Shown here piece by piece: positions 18,183 through 27,176 of a stretch of DNA of 64,000 bases. The notes under the pieces are model-generated. The model was not told the DNA's origin, did no database searches, and worked only from the letters and a program-made list of their open reading frames with translations. The stretch is from Rhodospirillales bacterium (GTDB lineage Bacteria; Pseudomonadota; Alphaproteobacteria; Rhodospirillales; Thalassospiraceae). Each line of letters opens with the position of its first letter. Position 1 is the first letter of the stretch. The stretch spans positions 434,001-498,000 of the forward strand of contig JAHQVT010000010.1 in the NCBI GenBank assembly GCA_019634165.1, in the 5' to 3' direction. A program made the position numbers and the translations under genes.

Positions 18183-19166
18183 CTAATTCTGGGCAGCCCA
18201 TTGCGCAATCGCATCAAGGGTATGGCGCGCACTGGCAATCGTTGGTGTGGTGACCTTTGCCGAATCAAGAAACAAAATACGACCTTCGCGTTCGGGTTTT
18301 GAGAACCGCTCCCAACCGGGCACAATCGCATCAAGCTTTGCACGAATGGCATCCTCGTCACGTTTTCCGCCGGCATAACTGTTCATGACAAACAATAAAT
18401 CGGGGTTCAGACGGGCGAAAAGTTCGGAACTAAGCGGCACGGCAAATCCGCGTCCATATCCGGTGGCCTCGCCATCACCTTCCAAATCCGCGCGGGTAAA
18501 TCCAAGGTCCTCAATCGCCTGAATGACCCCGGACATATGACCAACGATATTGATCTGATCGTAAATCACCACCGCCAGATAGGTTTTACCCACCGGATCG
18601 AACGGCAACTGATCGCGCACGGTATCAAGCTTGGTTTGATAATCAGCATGAAGGGCATCAAATGCCTGATCTGCCCCCAAAACAGAGGCAAGCCTGCGCT
18701 GGGTCGTGAACCCTGCGACATCACCGGATCGGACATTGTGCAAATAGACCGGCGCAATTTGCGACAGCATATCGACCTTATCGCCATCGGTTTCACCCCC
18801 AATGATCAGATCAGGTTTAAGCGCCCTGATCCTTTCAAGGTCGATATTGCCCAATGGCCCAACCCCCGAAAGCCCCAGCGTCCGCCCATCCTGATCCAGA
18901 ACAGTGGCGATAAAATCAACTGCAAGCAACCCTGACCCGTCCGTTGCCCGGCCATACGACCCAACCACCTTCGCACCAAGTTCAAGCATCGGCACTGCCA
19001 GCATTGGTTCCTGCAAGGCTATGATCCGTTTTGCATGATCGGGAATGACAAGATCCCGCCCGGTATCATCGCGCACGGTATGGCTGGCGGTTTGGGCTGC
19101 GAGCGGATCAACCAAAGCCATCTGCAACCCAGCAAAAAAAGCAAACATCAAAATCAAATTGCGCAT
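18183..19166 (-). CDS. Iron-chelate ABC transporter, periplasmic binding protein
   Basis: 327 residues with a Sec signal peptide (about 1-25, ending PLAAQ), then a TroA/FecB-type two-lobe fold: VRDDTGRDLVIPDHAKRIIAL, LERIRALKPDLIIGGE, and an interlobe helix. The family binds ferric siderophores or other Fe(III) chelates. It is last in a four-gene unit of ATPase, two permeases and binding protein, all minus strand. The ligand cannot be inferred from sequence. It lacks the lipobox, so it should be soluble in the periplasm. Confidence 0.88.
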   Translation of the reverse strand: MRNLILMFAFFAGLQMALVDPLAAQTASHTVRDDTGRDLVIPDHAKRIIALQEPMLAVPMLELGAKVVGSYGRATDGSGLLAVDFIATVLDQDGRTLGLSGVGPLGNIDLERIRALKPDLIIGGETDGDKVDMLSQIAPVYLHNVRSGDVAGFTTQRRLASVLGADQAFDALHADYQTKLDTVRDQLPFDPVGKTYLAVVIYDQINIVGHMSGVIQAIEDLGFTRADLEGDGEATGYGRGFAVPLSSELFARLNPDLLFVMNSYAGGKRDEDAIRAKLDAIVPGWERFSKPEREGRILFLDSAKVTTPTIASARHTLDAIAQWAAQN

Positions 19167-19186
19167 GTCACATCCAGTTCATCGCG

Positions 19187-20254
19187 TTAAATCATTTTCG
19201 ATTGCCGCAATGCGCGGATACGAAGCGATATGATGAAAAGCGGTGCACCCACAATCATGATGGCAAGCCCCGTTGGCAGCGCAACATCACTGCTGATCCC
19301 ACGGGTTAAACTATCCGCACCAATCACCAAAACCCCGCCCATCATCGCGCTTAAAAACAATCGTGCCCGCCCCTTGGCAGGTGAAACAAAGCCCGCCAAA
19401 TGCGGTGCCATCACACCAAGAAACACGAGCGGCCCAACCGCCGTGGTCGCAGCCGCACTTAGCAACACAGATACAAACAAGATCAGTGGTTTTGTCCAAT
19501 GGACAGGTTCGCCCAATGCCATCGCCATGTGATCCCCAAGATCAAGGCTGCGCAATTTGCGGCCGATGATCAAAATGGCCGGAATGGATGCGGCGAACCA
19601 AATGGCAAACCCAAATACGGTTGGCCAGTCAGAACGAAACAGCGATCCTGCCAACCAACTGGAAAGCGCATAGGACATTTCGGCTGGGGTATAGAGAACA
19701 AGGATTGATGTGACCGATGATAGGGTGGTTTCAATCGCAATGCCCATCAAGACAATGCCAAGTCCCCCGGTATGATGCCGCCCAACCAGAACCAGCAACA
19801 AAACCGCGATCACAATTCCACCAGCAAACCCGGCAAGCGGCATAAAGATTATCGGGAATGCAGGAAACAGGACCAGCATCAACATGATCATGACCATGGA
19901 CCCCTGACTAAGGCCAAGCAATCCGGGATCAGCCAACGGGTTTTGCGCCAATGACTGTAACATTGCCCCCGTCAGGGCCACACACCAACCGGCCATAAAA
20001 CCCAGTAAAATCCGTGGAAGGCGCACATCCATGATGGCAAACACGGCATCATCAGAAACACCCGTTCCACCGATCAATGCGATCAGATCGCCCATGCCGG
20101 TATTGGTTGTCCCCATCATGATCGATGCCCCGCCGACAAGAATGCCAAGACACAAAAGCACCATCACCGTCACAAGGTTATGCACCCGGATTTCCAAACC
20201 ATTTGCCAAACGCAAAATCGAATGGCCATGCAAACCGGTTGTCACTTTGATCAT
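19187..20254 (-). CDS. Iron-chelate ABC transporter permease (FecCD family), second
   Basis: 355 residues from the ATG at 20254; the in-frame reading further upstream overlaps the neighbouring permease and is spurious. About nine or ten membrane helices, with the FecCD coupling loop GAMLQSLAQNPLADPGLLGLS and the signature FLGVMAPHLAGF. The ATG overlaps the upstream permease stop (ATGA). With that permease it forms the heterodimeric channel for a ferric chelate. Confidence 0.92.
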   Translation of the reverse strand: MIKVTTGLHGHSILRLANGLEIRVHNLVTVMVLLCLGILVGGASIMMGTTNTGMGDLIALIGGTGVSDDAVFAIMDVRLPRILLGFMAGWCVALTGAMLQSLAQNPLADPGLLGLSQGSMVMIMLMLVLFPAFPIIFMPLAGFAGGIVIAVLLLVLVGRHHTGGLGIVLMGIAIETTLSSVTSILVLYTPAEMSYALSSWLAGSLFRSDWPTVFGFAIWFAASIPAILIIGRKLRSLDLGDHMAMALGEPVHWTKPLILFVSVLLSAAATTAVGPLVFLGVMAPHLAGFVSPAKGRARLFLSAMMGGVLVIGADSLTRGISSDVALPTGLAIMIVGAPLFIISLRIRALRQSKMI

Positions 20255-21264
20255 AGTGATTTCCTGACATTGGGGGTCAGATAGTAACGCCGGACAATCA
20301 CCGCAAAGACGATCCCGCCAATCAAATCCATGATCAAACCGGCATGCAAAACATACGGGGCAAAGGCCATCCGTGCGACCATATCGGCAATCAGGCAAAC
20401 CGTTGCACCGACCAAAATACAGGCCGGAAGAACCGCGACTAATCCGGCCCCCACCAATGGGCGAACCATATGGGGAACGATCAATCCCACAAACCCGACC
20501 GGGCCACAAATTGCCACGGCTGCACTGCTTGATAAAACCACCGCGATGGTTGCAACCCGCGTCACCACCGCAACATTCACCCCGGCTGATGCCGCCTTTT
20601 CACCGCCAAATGTTAACAAGGTCAGGGCACGCGACAGGATCAAAAGTACGACAATACCCGCGACCCCGATCCACCAAAATTCGGCAAGTCGATCAGCATA
20701 GACATGATTGATATTTCCGGTAATCCAACCAAGAAAATCGTTCCGCCGTTCGGGACTTGCCAAAAGAAGGGCATTGGCAATCCCGATATAAAGCATCGAA
20801 ACAACTGCACCGGCCAAAATCAAAGGCATCCCTTTGGGATTGCGATCCTGTCCGGCCATACGTGCGACAAACACACAACTGGCAAACCCAAACGCCCCAC
20901 CAAACAGGGCTGCAATCCCCTGTCCCGTCGATGTCAGGCCAAAGAAAAGCGCCCCTGTCACCACAAACAAAGACGCCCCGGCATTGATACCAAGGATGGA
21001 AGGTGCTGCCAGCGGATTGCGCATCATGCCCTGTAACACAGCCCCACTGACCGCCATCACCGATCCGACAAAAACAGCAATCAATACTCTGGGAAGGCGT
21101 TGATAAACTACGATGAAATGGTCGTAATTATCCCCATCAAATAAGAATAATGCGCCCAAAATGTCGGGGATCGAAAACCGGGTCGCGCCAAAGGCCAGAT
21201 TGGCCAGAACAGCAATCAGCAATGCCGCCACTGCCAGCGCAAAGAACACAAATCGCTGGCTCAT
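20251..21264 (-). CDS. Iron-chelate ABC transporter permease (FecCD family), first
   Basis: 337 residues, about ten membrane segments, with QGMMRNPLAAPSILGINAG and the downstream FVGLIVPHMVRPLVG typical of FecC/FecD. It overlaps the ATPase stop and the second permease start by four bases each, so the three are translationally coupled. It is inner-membrane. Confidence 0.93.
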   Translation of the reverse strand: MSQRFVFFALAVAALLIAVLANLAFGATRFSIPDILGALFLFDGDNYDHFIVVYQRLPRVLIAVFVGSVMAVSGAVLQGMMRNPLAAPSILGINAGASLFVVTGALFFGLTSTGQGIAALFGGAFGFASCVFVARMAGQDRNPKGMPLILAGAVVSMLYIGIANALLLASPERRNDFLGWITGNINHVYADRLAEFWWIGVAGIVVLLILSRALTLLTFGGEKAASAGVNVAVVTRVATIAVVLSSSAAVAICGPVGFVGLIVPHMVRPLVGAGLVAVLPACILVGATVCLIADMVARMAFAPYVLHAGLIMDLIGGIVFAVIVRRYYLTPNVRKSL

Positions 21265-22091
21265 GGGCGTACTGCCGGATCGTTTTCATCATCGGTGATT
21301 GGTCGTGTGGCGGCGCAGTCTTCGTCCCTATTTCGCGGCAGGCAAACAATCTGATCATTGCGGGCGAAGACATCGGCATCAAAATCAAACACGGTACGCA
21401 CGTTTTGCGGGGTGATTACTTGCCGGGTCGGACCAGACACAATTGCCTTTCCTGCGCGCATCATCACCATGTCATCGGCAAAGGCACTGGCAAGGTTCAA
21501 GTCATGCAAAACCGCAATGATGGTTTTGTTTTGATCCCGACAAAGACGTTGAACCAGTTCAAGCACACCATATTGATATTTCATATCAAGATGATTGACG
21601 GGCTCATCCATCAGGATGATCTCGGCATCCTGTGCCAACACCATTGCCACCCAGGCCCTTTGGCGCTGCCCACCTGACAGTGAATTAACCGGGACATGCG
21701 CCATATCGTCCAAACCAACTGTGCGCAGCGCATCGGCAAACAATTGCCGGTCTTGTGCTGTTGGTCCACCAAACAATGAATAACGCGCATAACCGGCAAG
21801 TTCGATCAACTCCCCCAGAACAATGTAATCCGGGCAATGATTTTCCTGTGGCAAATAGGCAATCCGCCGGGCGAGATCGCGCCTTGGAATCCCTGTAATT
21901 TCGCGGTTTTCAAGGGTGATAGTCCCGGCCGACTTTGGCAAAAAACCAAGGATCGATTTGAGCAATGTCGATTTGCCACAACCGTTTGGCCCGACAAGTG
22001 CGGTTACGACACCGGGTTTGAACTGGACGCTAAAGCCATCCAGCACCGGTTTTTTTCCATATGAAACAACAAGGTTTTCGGCGCAAAGCAC
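21261..22091 (-). CDS. Iron-chelate ABC transporter ATP-binding protein (FecE-like)
   Basis: Cytosolic ATPase of the importer, about 276 residues from a GTG at 22091 (MLCAENLVVSYG). A TTG at 22136 gives 15 more residues that look unlike FecE; the start is uncertain. Walker A GPNGCGKST, Q-loop YLPQENHCPDY, signature LSGGQRQRAWV, Walker B IILMDEPVNHLD and the switch His (AVLHDLNLA) are all present. It is the first gene of the unit, facing the Fur-like site at 22149-22172. Confidence 0.93.
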   Translation of the reverse strand: MLCAENLVVSYGKKPVLDGFSVQFKPGVVTALVGPNGCGKSTLLKSILGFLPKSAGTITLENREITGIPRRDLARRIAYLPQENHCPDYIVLGELIELAGYARYSLFGGPTAQDRQLFADALRTVGLDDMAHVPVNSLSGGQRQRAWVAMVLAQDAEIILMDEPVNHLDMKYQYGVLELVQRLCRDQNKTIIAVLHDLNLASAFADDMVMMRAGKAIVSGPTRQVITPQNVRTVFDFDADVFARNDQIVCLPRNRDEDCAATRPITDDENDPAVRP

Positions 22092-22148
22092 GTGCAAATC
22101 TGCCCATTCATTCGTCTTTGCCAGAACATAGATCAATGCGTTTTAGGC

Positions 22149-22172
22149 TGCAAATGATATTCATTCATAGTA
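22149..22172. promoter_or_regulatory. Fur-box-like site between the iron importer and the monooxygenase
   Basis: The stretch contains AATGATATTCATTCAT, which follows the NAT-rich Fur pattern with partial dyad symmetry. It lies about 60 bases from the ATPase start and about 45 bases from the monooxygenase start, so one regulator could control both. Match by eye to the Fur consensus only. Confidence 0.5.
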
Positions 22173-22214
22173 TCAACATGATGACAGACGCCGATCAAAG
22201 GAACCTACCCCACC

Positions 22215-23522
22215 ATGACCACCCGCAAACAAATCCATATCGGTTTGTCCATTGCCCCAACTTGGCTGATGAATGATGGCTGGCGCCGGGATGACAGCAA
22301 TGTGGAAAACATCTTTTCGACCGACTTCTATGTCGATATCGCCAAGAAGGCCGAAAAGGCAAAACTCGATTTCCTGTTTCGCCCTGACACGTTGTTTATG
22401 AAACCAGAAATGGTCGCAGGATCGCCGGGGTTCTCAAGCCTTGATCCGACCATACAGCTTGCCGCAATCGCCGAACATACAAGCCATATCGGGTTGGTCA
22501 CGACCGCCTCGACGACCTTTTACCCGCCCTATATCGTCGCACGGCAACTTCAGTCGCTGAACCTTCTGTCCAAAGGTCGGGCGGGGTGGAATATCGTCAC
22601 ATCGCTTGATGGGAACGAGAATTTCGGACTATCGGAAATGCCATCATCCGAAGACCGCTATCGTCAGGCGGCCGAGTTTAGTGATGTCGTCCATAAACTT
22701 TGGGGAAGTTACCCATCGACGGTTATCCGCAATGATCGTGATGCAGGTGTCTATGGCGACCCCGACGCAATCAGCAGCATTGACCATCACGGCGAATTTT
22801 ACGATGTCACCGGGCCGCTTAACACCCCGGCATTTGGCAATGGAAAACTACCGCTGTTTCAGGCCGGGGCATCGCCCGCCGGGCGCGACTTTGCCGCATC
22901 GGTTGCCCACGCAATTTTTGCCGCCACCCCGGATAAGGAAGTTGCCCGCGAATTGCGAAGCGACCTGCGCGAACGTGCTGCCCAAAAGGGCCGTGATCCC
23001 GATGATATTCGTATCCTGCCAGGATTAAATATGTATCTCGCCCCCACCCGTGAAGAAGCCCGCGCCATTTTCACCCAAACACATGCCCGCATGGACCCGG
23101 CACGTCAGATTGCCAAGGTCTGCGAATTGATTGGTCTTGATTTGAAAAACCATCCAATGGATGCGCGGGTTACCAAGGATATGCTACCGGCCCCTGACAC
23201 ACAGGTCCGCAGCAAAACCCACGGCGATCTGGTCCGCCGTCTGATTGAACGCGAAGAACCGACCGTCAAAGACCTTCTGACACGTCCGGAAGTGATGGGA
23301 TCATCGCACTGGATCGTGGTTGGCACGCCTGATGATGCGGTCAATGAAATCGTTGCCTGGGCCGAAGTTAAGGCAGGCGACGGCATCATCGCCCTGCCAA
23401 GCGGATCAATCCAGTCGGTCGATCTGTTTTTGGATCAGGTTGTTCCGCGCTTACAACAGATGGGACTGTTCAGATTGGATTATTCGGGCAGCACACTGGC
23501 CGATCATTTGGGCGTGCGTTAA
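22215..23522 (+). CDS. LLM-class flavin-dependent monooxygenase (NtaA/SnaA/DszA type)
   Basis: 435 residues, the usual length of the two-component FMNH2-dependent family that includes nitrilotriacetate monooxygenase NtaA, SnaA and DszA. Start MTTRKQIHIGLSIAPTWLM. Signature regions are GLVTTASTTFYPPYIVARQL, then GRAGWNIVTSLDGNENFG, and LPLFQAGASPAGRDFAA. A separate flavin reductase is expected but none is adjacent. It faces away from a ferric-chelate importer across a Fur-like box, which suggests the substrate is an imported metal chelate. That is inference. Sulfur-compound oxidation is the main alternative. Confidence 0.87.
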   Translation: MTTRKQIHIGLSIAPTWLMNDGWRRDDSNVENIFSTDFYVDIAKKAEKAKLDFLFRPDTLFMKPEMVAGSPGFSSLDPTIQLAAIAEHTSHIGLVTTASTTFYPPYIVARQLQSLNLLSKGRAGWNIVTSLDGNENFGLSEMPSSEDRYRQAAEFSDVVHKLWGSYPSTVIRNDRDAGVYGDPDAISSIDHHGEFYDVTGPLNTPAFGNGKLPLFQAGASPAGRDFAASVAHAIFAATPDKEVARELRSDLRERAAQKGRDPDDIRILPGLNMYLAPTREEARAIFTQTHARMDPARQIAKVCELIGLDLKNHPMDARVTKDMLPAPDTQVRSKTHGDLVRRLIEREEPTVKDLLTRPEVMGSSHWIVVGTPDDAVNEIVAWAEVKAGDGIIALPSGSIQSVDLFLDQVVPRLQQMGLFRLDYSGSTLADHLGVR

Positions 23523-23556
23523 TTCACCCACAAACCGCCCCAGTAACCAGACAAAC

Positions 23557-23586
23557 AAAAACCCCGGGAACATGCCCCGGGGTTTT
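23557..23586. terminator. Bidirectional intrinsic terminator
   Basis: A run of A, then a GC-rich stem (about 11 bp, 23558-23568 with 23576-23586) with a seven-base loop, then a run of T. It separates the monooxygenase from convergent purH and has the right form for both strands. Confidence 0.92.
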
Positions 23587-23619
23587 GCATTTTATCGTGC
23601 CAGAACTCAGTTCCAGAAT

Positions 23620-25212
23620 TTAGTGGCGGAAATGACGCATGCCGGTAAAGACCATGGCAATGTCATGTTCGTCGGCCGCAGCAATGACTTCTGCGTCACG
23701 CATCGAGCCACCCGGCTGGATCACCGCCGTTGCACCGGCCTGAACTGCGGCCAGAAGACCATCAGCAAACGGGAAGAATGCATCAGATGAAACCACCGAA
23801 CCCTTGGTGCGAAGTTCATCTTCACCGGCATTTTTACCAGCTTCTTCTGCTTTCCACGCTGCAATGCGCGAGCTGTCGACACGGCTCATCTGCCCGGCAC
23901 CAACACCAACGGTTTTGCCGTCTTTGACATAGACAATGGCATTTGATTTGACGTGTTTGCCAACGCGGAAGGCAAACAGAAGGTCATCAAGCTCGCTATC
24001 CGTCGGGGTGCGCTTGGTGACGACTTTAAGTTCGTCGCGTTTGACACGGCCTGCATCGCGGTTCTGCAAAAGATACCCACCCGCAAGGGAACGAAGCGTC
24101 ATGTCTTCGCCTTCTGGGTCCGCCATGCCGCCCGTCACCAGCAAACGCAGGTTTTTCTTAGCCGACAGAACTTCCTTGGCCGCGTCATCCGCATCCGGGC
24201 AAATCACGACTTCGGCAAACAGCTTGGCGATTTCTTCGGCAGTTGCCTTATCAAGCGTACGGTTGACCGCAATGATGCCGCCAAATGCCGAAACCGGATC
24301 ACATGAAAGCGCCTTGTGATAGGCTTCAATCAAGGTTGCACCTTCGGCAACGCCACACGGGTTGGCGTGTTTGATGATGGCAACAGCCGGTTTCTCGTCA
24401 AACTCGGATACCAATTCAAACGCAGCATCGGTGTCATTCAGGTTATTGAATGAAAGTTCCTTACCCTGAAGCTGGGTTGCGGTTGAAACACCCGGACGGT
24501 TTTTACCGTTGGTGTAAAACGCAGCCTGCTGGTGGGGGTTTTCACCATAACGAAGGGTCTGTTTCAGTTCGGCAGAAACATTAAGACGCTGCGGGAAGGT
24601 TTCACCAAGTTCACCAGCAAACCAGCTTGAAATGGCCGAGTCATAAGCACCCGTACGGGCAAAAGCCTTAGCAGCCAGAACGCGGCGGGTATCAACCGTG
24701 GTGGCACCGGCATTGTCTTTCATCTCGGCAACAACGCGGTCATAGTCGCCTGGATCAACAACGACGGTCACCGATTCATGGTTTTTCGCCGCAGAGCGGA
24801 TCATGCTTGGCCCGCCAATATCGATATTCTCGATGCAGGTGTCAAAATCGGCACCCTTGGCAACGGTTTCTTCGAACGGATAAAGGTTCACCGCAACCAG
24901 ATCGATCGGGGCAATATCGTTGTCTTCCATTGCCTGCATATGGCTTGCAAGGGGACGACGGCCCAAAAGGCCACCGTGAATTTTTGGATGAAGCGTTTTA
25001 ACACGGCCATCCATGATTTCAGGGAAACCGGTGTGATCGGCAACTTCCTTAACCGGGATACCAGCGGCTTCAATCGCCTTGGCAGAACCACCGGTGGACA
25101 GGATTTCAACACCCTGTTCGTGAAGAGATTTGGCAAATTCGACCAAGCCGGTCTTGTCGGAAACGGAAATAAGCGCGCGCGCAATACGAGCAGTCATTGG
25201 GTTCGCTTTCAT
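23620..25212 (-). CDS. purH: Bifunctional AICAR transformylase / IMP cyclohydrolase
   Basis: Last two steps of purine synthesis: formylation of AICAR with 10-formyl-THF, then ring closure to IMP. 530 residues. The N-terminal cyclohydrolase (MGS-like, about 1-150) begins [17 protein letters not shown]. The transformylase domain follows, with catalytic KHANPCG and the C-terminal [18 protein letters not shown]. An ATG at 25197 is a possible shorter start. It stands alone, with about 350 bases upstream before the next gene. Confidence 0.98.
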   Translation of the reverse strand: MKANPMTARIARALISVSDKTGLVEFAKSLHEQGVEILSTGGSAKAIEAAGIPVKEVADHTGFPEIMDGRVKTLHPKIHGGLLGRRPLASHMQAMEDNDIAPIDLVAVNLYPFEETVAKGADFDTCIENIDIGGPSMIRSAAKNHESVTVVVDPGDYDRVVAEMKDNAGATTVDTRRVLAAKAFARTGAYDSAISSWFAGELGETFPQRLNVSAELKQTLRYGENPHQQAAFYTNGKNRPGVSTATQLQGKELSFNNLNDTDAAFELVSEFDEKPAVAIIKHANPCGVAEGATLIEAYHKALSCDPVSAFGGIIAVNRTLDKATAEEIAKLFAEVVICPDADDAAKEVLSAKKNLRLLVTGGMADPEGEDMTLRSLAGGYLLQNRDAGRVKRDELKVVTKRTPTDSELDDLLFAFRVGKHVKSNAIVYVKDGKTVGVGAGQMSRVDSSRIAAWKAEEAGKNAGEDELRTKGSVVSSDAFFPFADGLLAAVQAGATAVIQPGGSMRDAEVIAAADEHDIAMVFTGMRHFRH

Positions 25213-25560
25213 GCATCAATGTGATGAAGGTTGCGGACCCATTGATGATATATCGGCCCACATAATACAGTTTGCACATGGCTGCTCGTGCATGTGCAAT
25301 TGATAGTATTGCGGGCAAGACCGGCCTTTAACGGGATCAGAATGCCTTTATTCCAATCCGGGCCGACACATGATCAATGAGTCCGAACCATGGTTGTTTC
25401 GCGCGGAGCTTTAGCATGTGCAGCGCAAAAAGTGGACCCCGAATTCTTGCATGGCGGGTTTTAACATTCCGACCATCTAGGGTCTCAACCCGCACCAAAA
25501 ACGGCGCCGCCAATGGTTTGCATCAACAACCACCCCGCCAAAATGGTGCCAACCATCAGA
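25213..25560. other. Intergenic region between purH start and the HglS-like gene end
   Basis: About 348 bases without a supported gene. It must hold the purH promoter. The clear element is a perfect 9-bp inverted repeat, TTGCACATG at 25272-25280 and CATGTGCAA at 25291-25299 with a 10-base spacer, about 60-85 bases upstream of purH. It does not match the E. coli PurR operator. A 76-codon frame here (25377-25607) looks accidental. Confidence 0.6.
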
Positions 25561-26967
25561 TCAGGCGGTCTTTTTCTGAACCCCCAAGGCATCAAGCGCC
25601 TGTTTAAGTGATGCCTGTTCACGTTCAGCATACAGGGTCAGCTCATCACGCACTGTTGCCCCCAAACACTGTTCAAACACGTCCTGATTTGACTGTTCCT
25701 GATAGTTTTTCTGCGCATCACTTCCAAGGTTTGACTGGAAAATCCCCGCGGCACTAACCGGCAGGAAGTCTTCGTAAATGATCGGATCGGCACGCAAATA
25801 TCCTTGATAAATCAAATCATCAACCGATGAGAAGGCGTTTTTGCTGCTTACCGCATTCAGCCCTGCTTCGGTGACGCTGTAATGGAAAAATGCCAGTTTT
25901 TCGACACGAAGGGTTTCATAGTCATCGGGAAATGCCGCAAAGCGTTCAGACAATTCAGCTTCATAGTCTTGGGCGTTCGATCCTGCCGCATTGATCTGTA
26001 CTGCTTGGCGGGTTGCAGCCAAAAGCGTGTCATAAAGTTTGCGGCCTTCGGCGGTTAAGGCAACCCCGCGTTGCTCGATCTCGCCAAAGCGGGCGGTATG
26101 TGTTCCGGCCGTGCCTTTGGGGCTGCCCCCGACGAAATAAACCTGTTCTTCAAGTGCCTTGAAACTGGTCTGGCGCAGAAGGATCGGGCAATGACGTGCA
26201 GGTGGACCTTCAACGATCGCCTTGGGCGCGATGCCGCGTTCGGGCATCGCACGCTGCACCGCATCAATATCCAAAGTTCGCGGCGTTAAATGATTGATAT
26301 GCGGCCCTTTGAAACACACCACATCGGCAATCAGACGATGCGCATCACAAAGTGTTTGATAGGTTTCAAGCGACACCGTCGCATCACTGTGCCACCGGAA
26401 AGTTTCAAGCGCCTCGGTCACGAACTGTTCAGCCTGAACGCGGATAAGACCACCATTCTTTTCGGCCAGATAGATCAGCTTGATGGCGTCAGCGGTAAAG
26501 ATATCGCGCTGTGCCAAAATGCCTTCTGCCTTGGCCCGAAGGTTTTCATCTTCGATCAGTTCAAGGCGCAAAAGCGAGGTAAAGACACGAAACGGATTAC
26601 GGCGCAGTGCCGCGTCATCAATTGGGCGAAATGCTGTTGAATGCACGGGCACACCGGCAACCGAAAGGTCATAATACCCCACTGGATGCATGCCCATGAC
26701 GGCAAACAAACGGCGCATATTGAACAGTTCTTCTGGCGTGCCCAAACGGATCGCACCATGGCGTTCCAGATCAATCCGGTCCATCTCATCATTGCGCACC
26801 AACCCATCACGTAAAACCGGATCACCCGCAAGTTTTTGCGCATTGATGTCCGATACCAGTTCCATCAGGGTTCCATATTGCGGCACTTCTGCGCGGTACA
26901 TATCCGACATTGCACTGGAAAACATTGAACGGATTTCATCCGCATGGACAAAAGAGTCTGCCGACAT
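25561..26967 (-). CDS. DUF1338 / 2-oxoadipate dioxygenase-decarboxylase (HglS-like)
   Basis: 468 residues from the ATG at 26967, chosen because GGAGG lies 5 bases upstream; the read to 27033 is longer without support. The family is the VOC-fold, Fe(II)-dependent HglS/YdcJ group that turns 2-oxoadipate into D-2-hydroxyglutarate in bacterial lysine catabolism. The presumed metal ligands are His70 (ERHGAIR), His226 (GPHINHLTPR) and a Glu near 296 (RFGEIEQRG). Arg74 is also present. Numbering agrees closely with the P. putida enzyme as I recall it. No lysine gene is adjacent; candidate partners are at 47.8-52 kb. Confidence 0.87.
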   Translation of the reverse strand: MSADSFVHADEIRSMFSSAMSDMYRAEVPQYGTLMELVSDINAQKLAGDPVLRDGLVRNDEMDRIDLERHGAIRLGTPEELFNMRRLFAVMGMHPVGYYDLSVAGVPVHSTAFRPIDDAALRRNPFRVFTSLLRLELIEDENLRAKAEGILAQRDIFTADAIKLIYLAEKNGGLIRVQAEQFVTEALETFRWHSDATVSLETYQTLCDAHRLIADVVCFKGPHINHLTPRTLDIDAVQRAMPERGIAPKAIVEGPPARHCPILLRQTSFKALEEQVYFVGGSPKGTAGTHTARFGEIEQRGVALTAEGRKLYDTLLAATRQAVQINAAGSNAQDYEAELSERFAAFPDDYETLRVEKLAFFHYSVTEAGLNAVSSKNAFSSVDDLIYQGYLRADPIIYEDFLPVSAAGIFQSNLGSDAQKNYQEQSNQDVFEQCLGATVRDELTLYAEREQASLKQALDALGVQKKTA

Positions 26968-27032
26968 GGTGGCCTCCAAAAGACGGGATTGAGGTGGGGT
27001 TTCAAATGACCCTGCCATCAAGGTCATTCCCA

Positions 27033-27079
27033 TTTGTCATTCTGATCGCAAAATATTGCCCATAAATGGCAATGACAAA
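27033..27079. promoter_or_regulatory. Nested inverted repeats upstream of the HglS-like gene
   Basis: TTTGTCATT (27033-27041) pairs with AATGACAAA (27071-27079), and inside it ATTGCC (27055-27060) pairs with GGCAAT (27068-27073). The block lies 66-112 bases upstream of the start, where an operator is expected. The regulator is unknown. Confidence 0.45.
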
Positions 27080-27087
27080 CGACAAAT

Positions 27088-27126
27088 CCGCACAAATTCA
27101 TTCCATCAAAGAATGAACTTGTGCGG
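27088..27126. repeat. 16-bp inverted repeat downstream of the capD-like gene
   Basis: 27088-27103 pairs with 27111-27126 with one mismatch and a seven-base loop. It starts 50 bases past the stop of the dehydratase gene. No T tract follows on either strand, so an intrinsic terminator is doubtful; a Rho-assisted end or operator is possible. Confidence 0.55.
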
Positions 27127-27176
27127 TCTAACAAGGTAATGTTCTGGAGGACGTGGTTTCGAAACCAATCGCGGGT

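Noticed and set aside
25377-25607. 76-codon frame and a stretch resembling an insertion-sequence end upstream of purH
   Set aside because: No transposase, terminal inverted repeats or target duplication can be seen; the resemblance is only an impression and the frame runs into the HglS-like gene.
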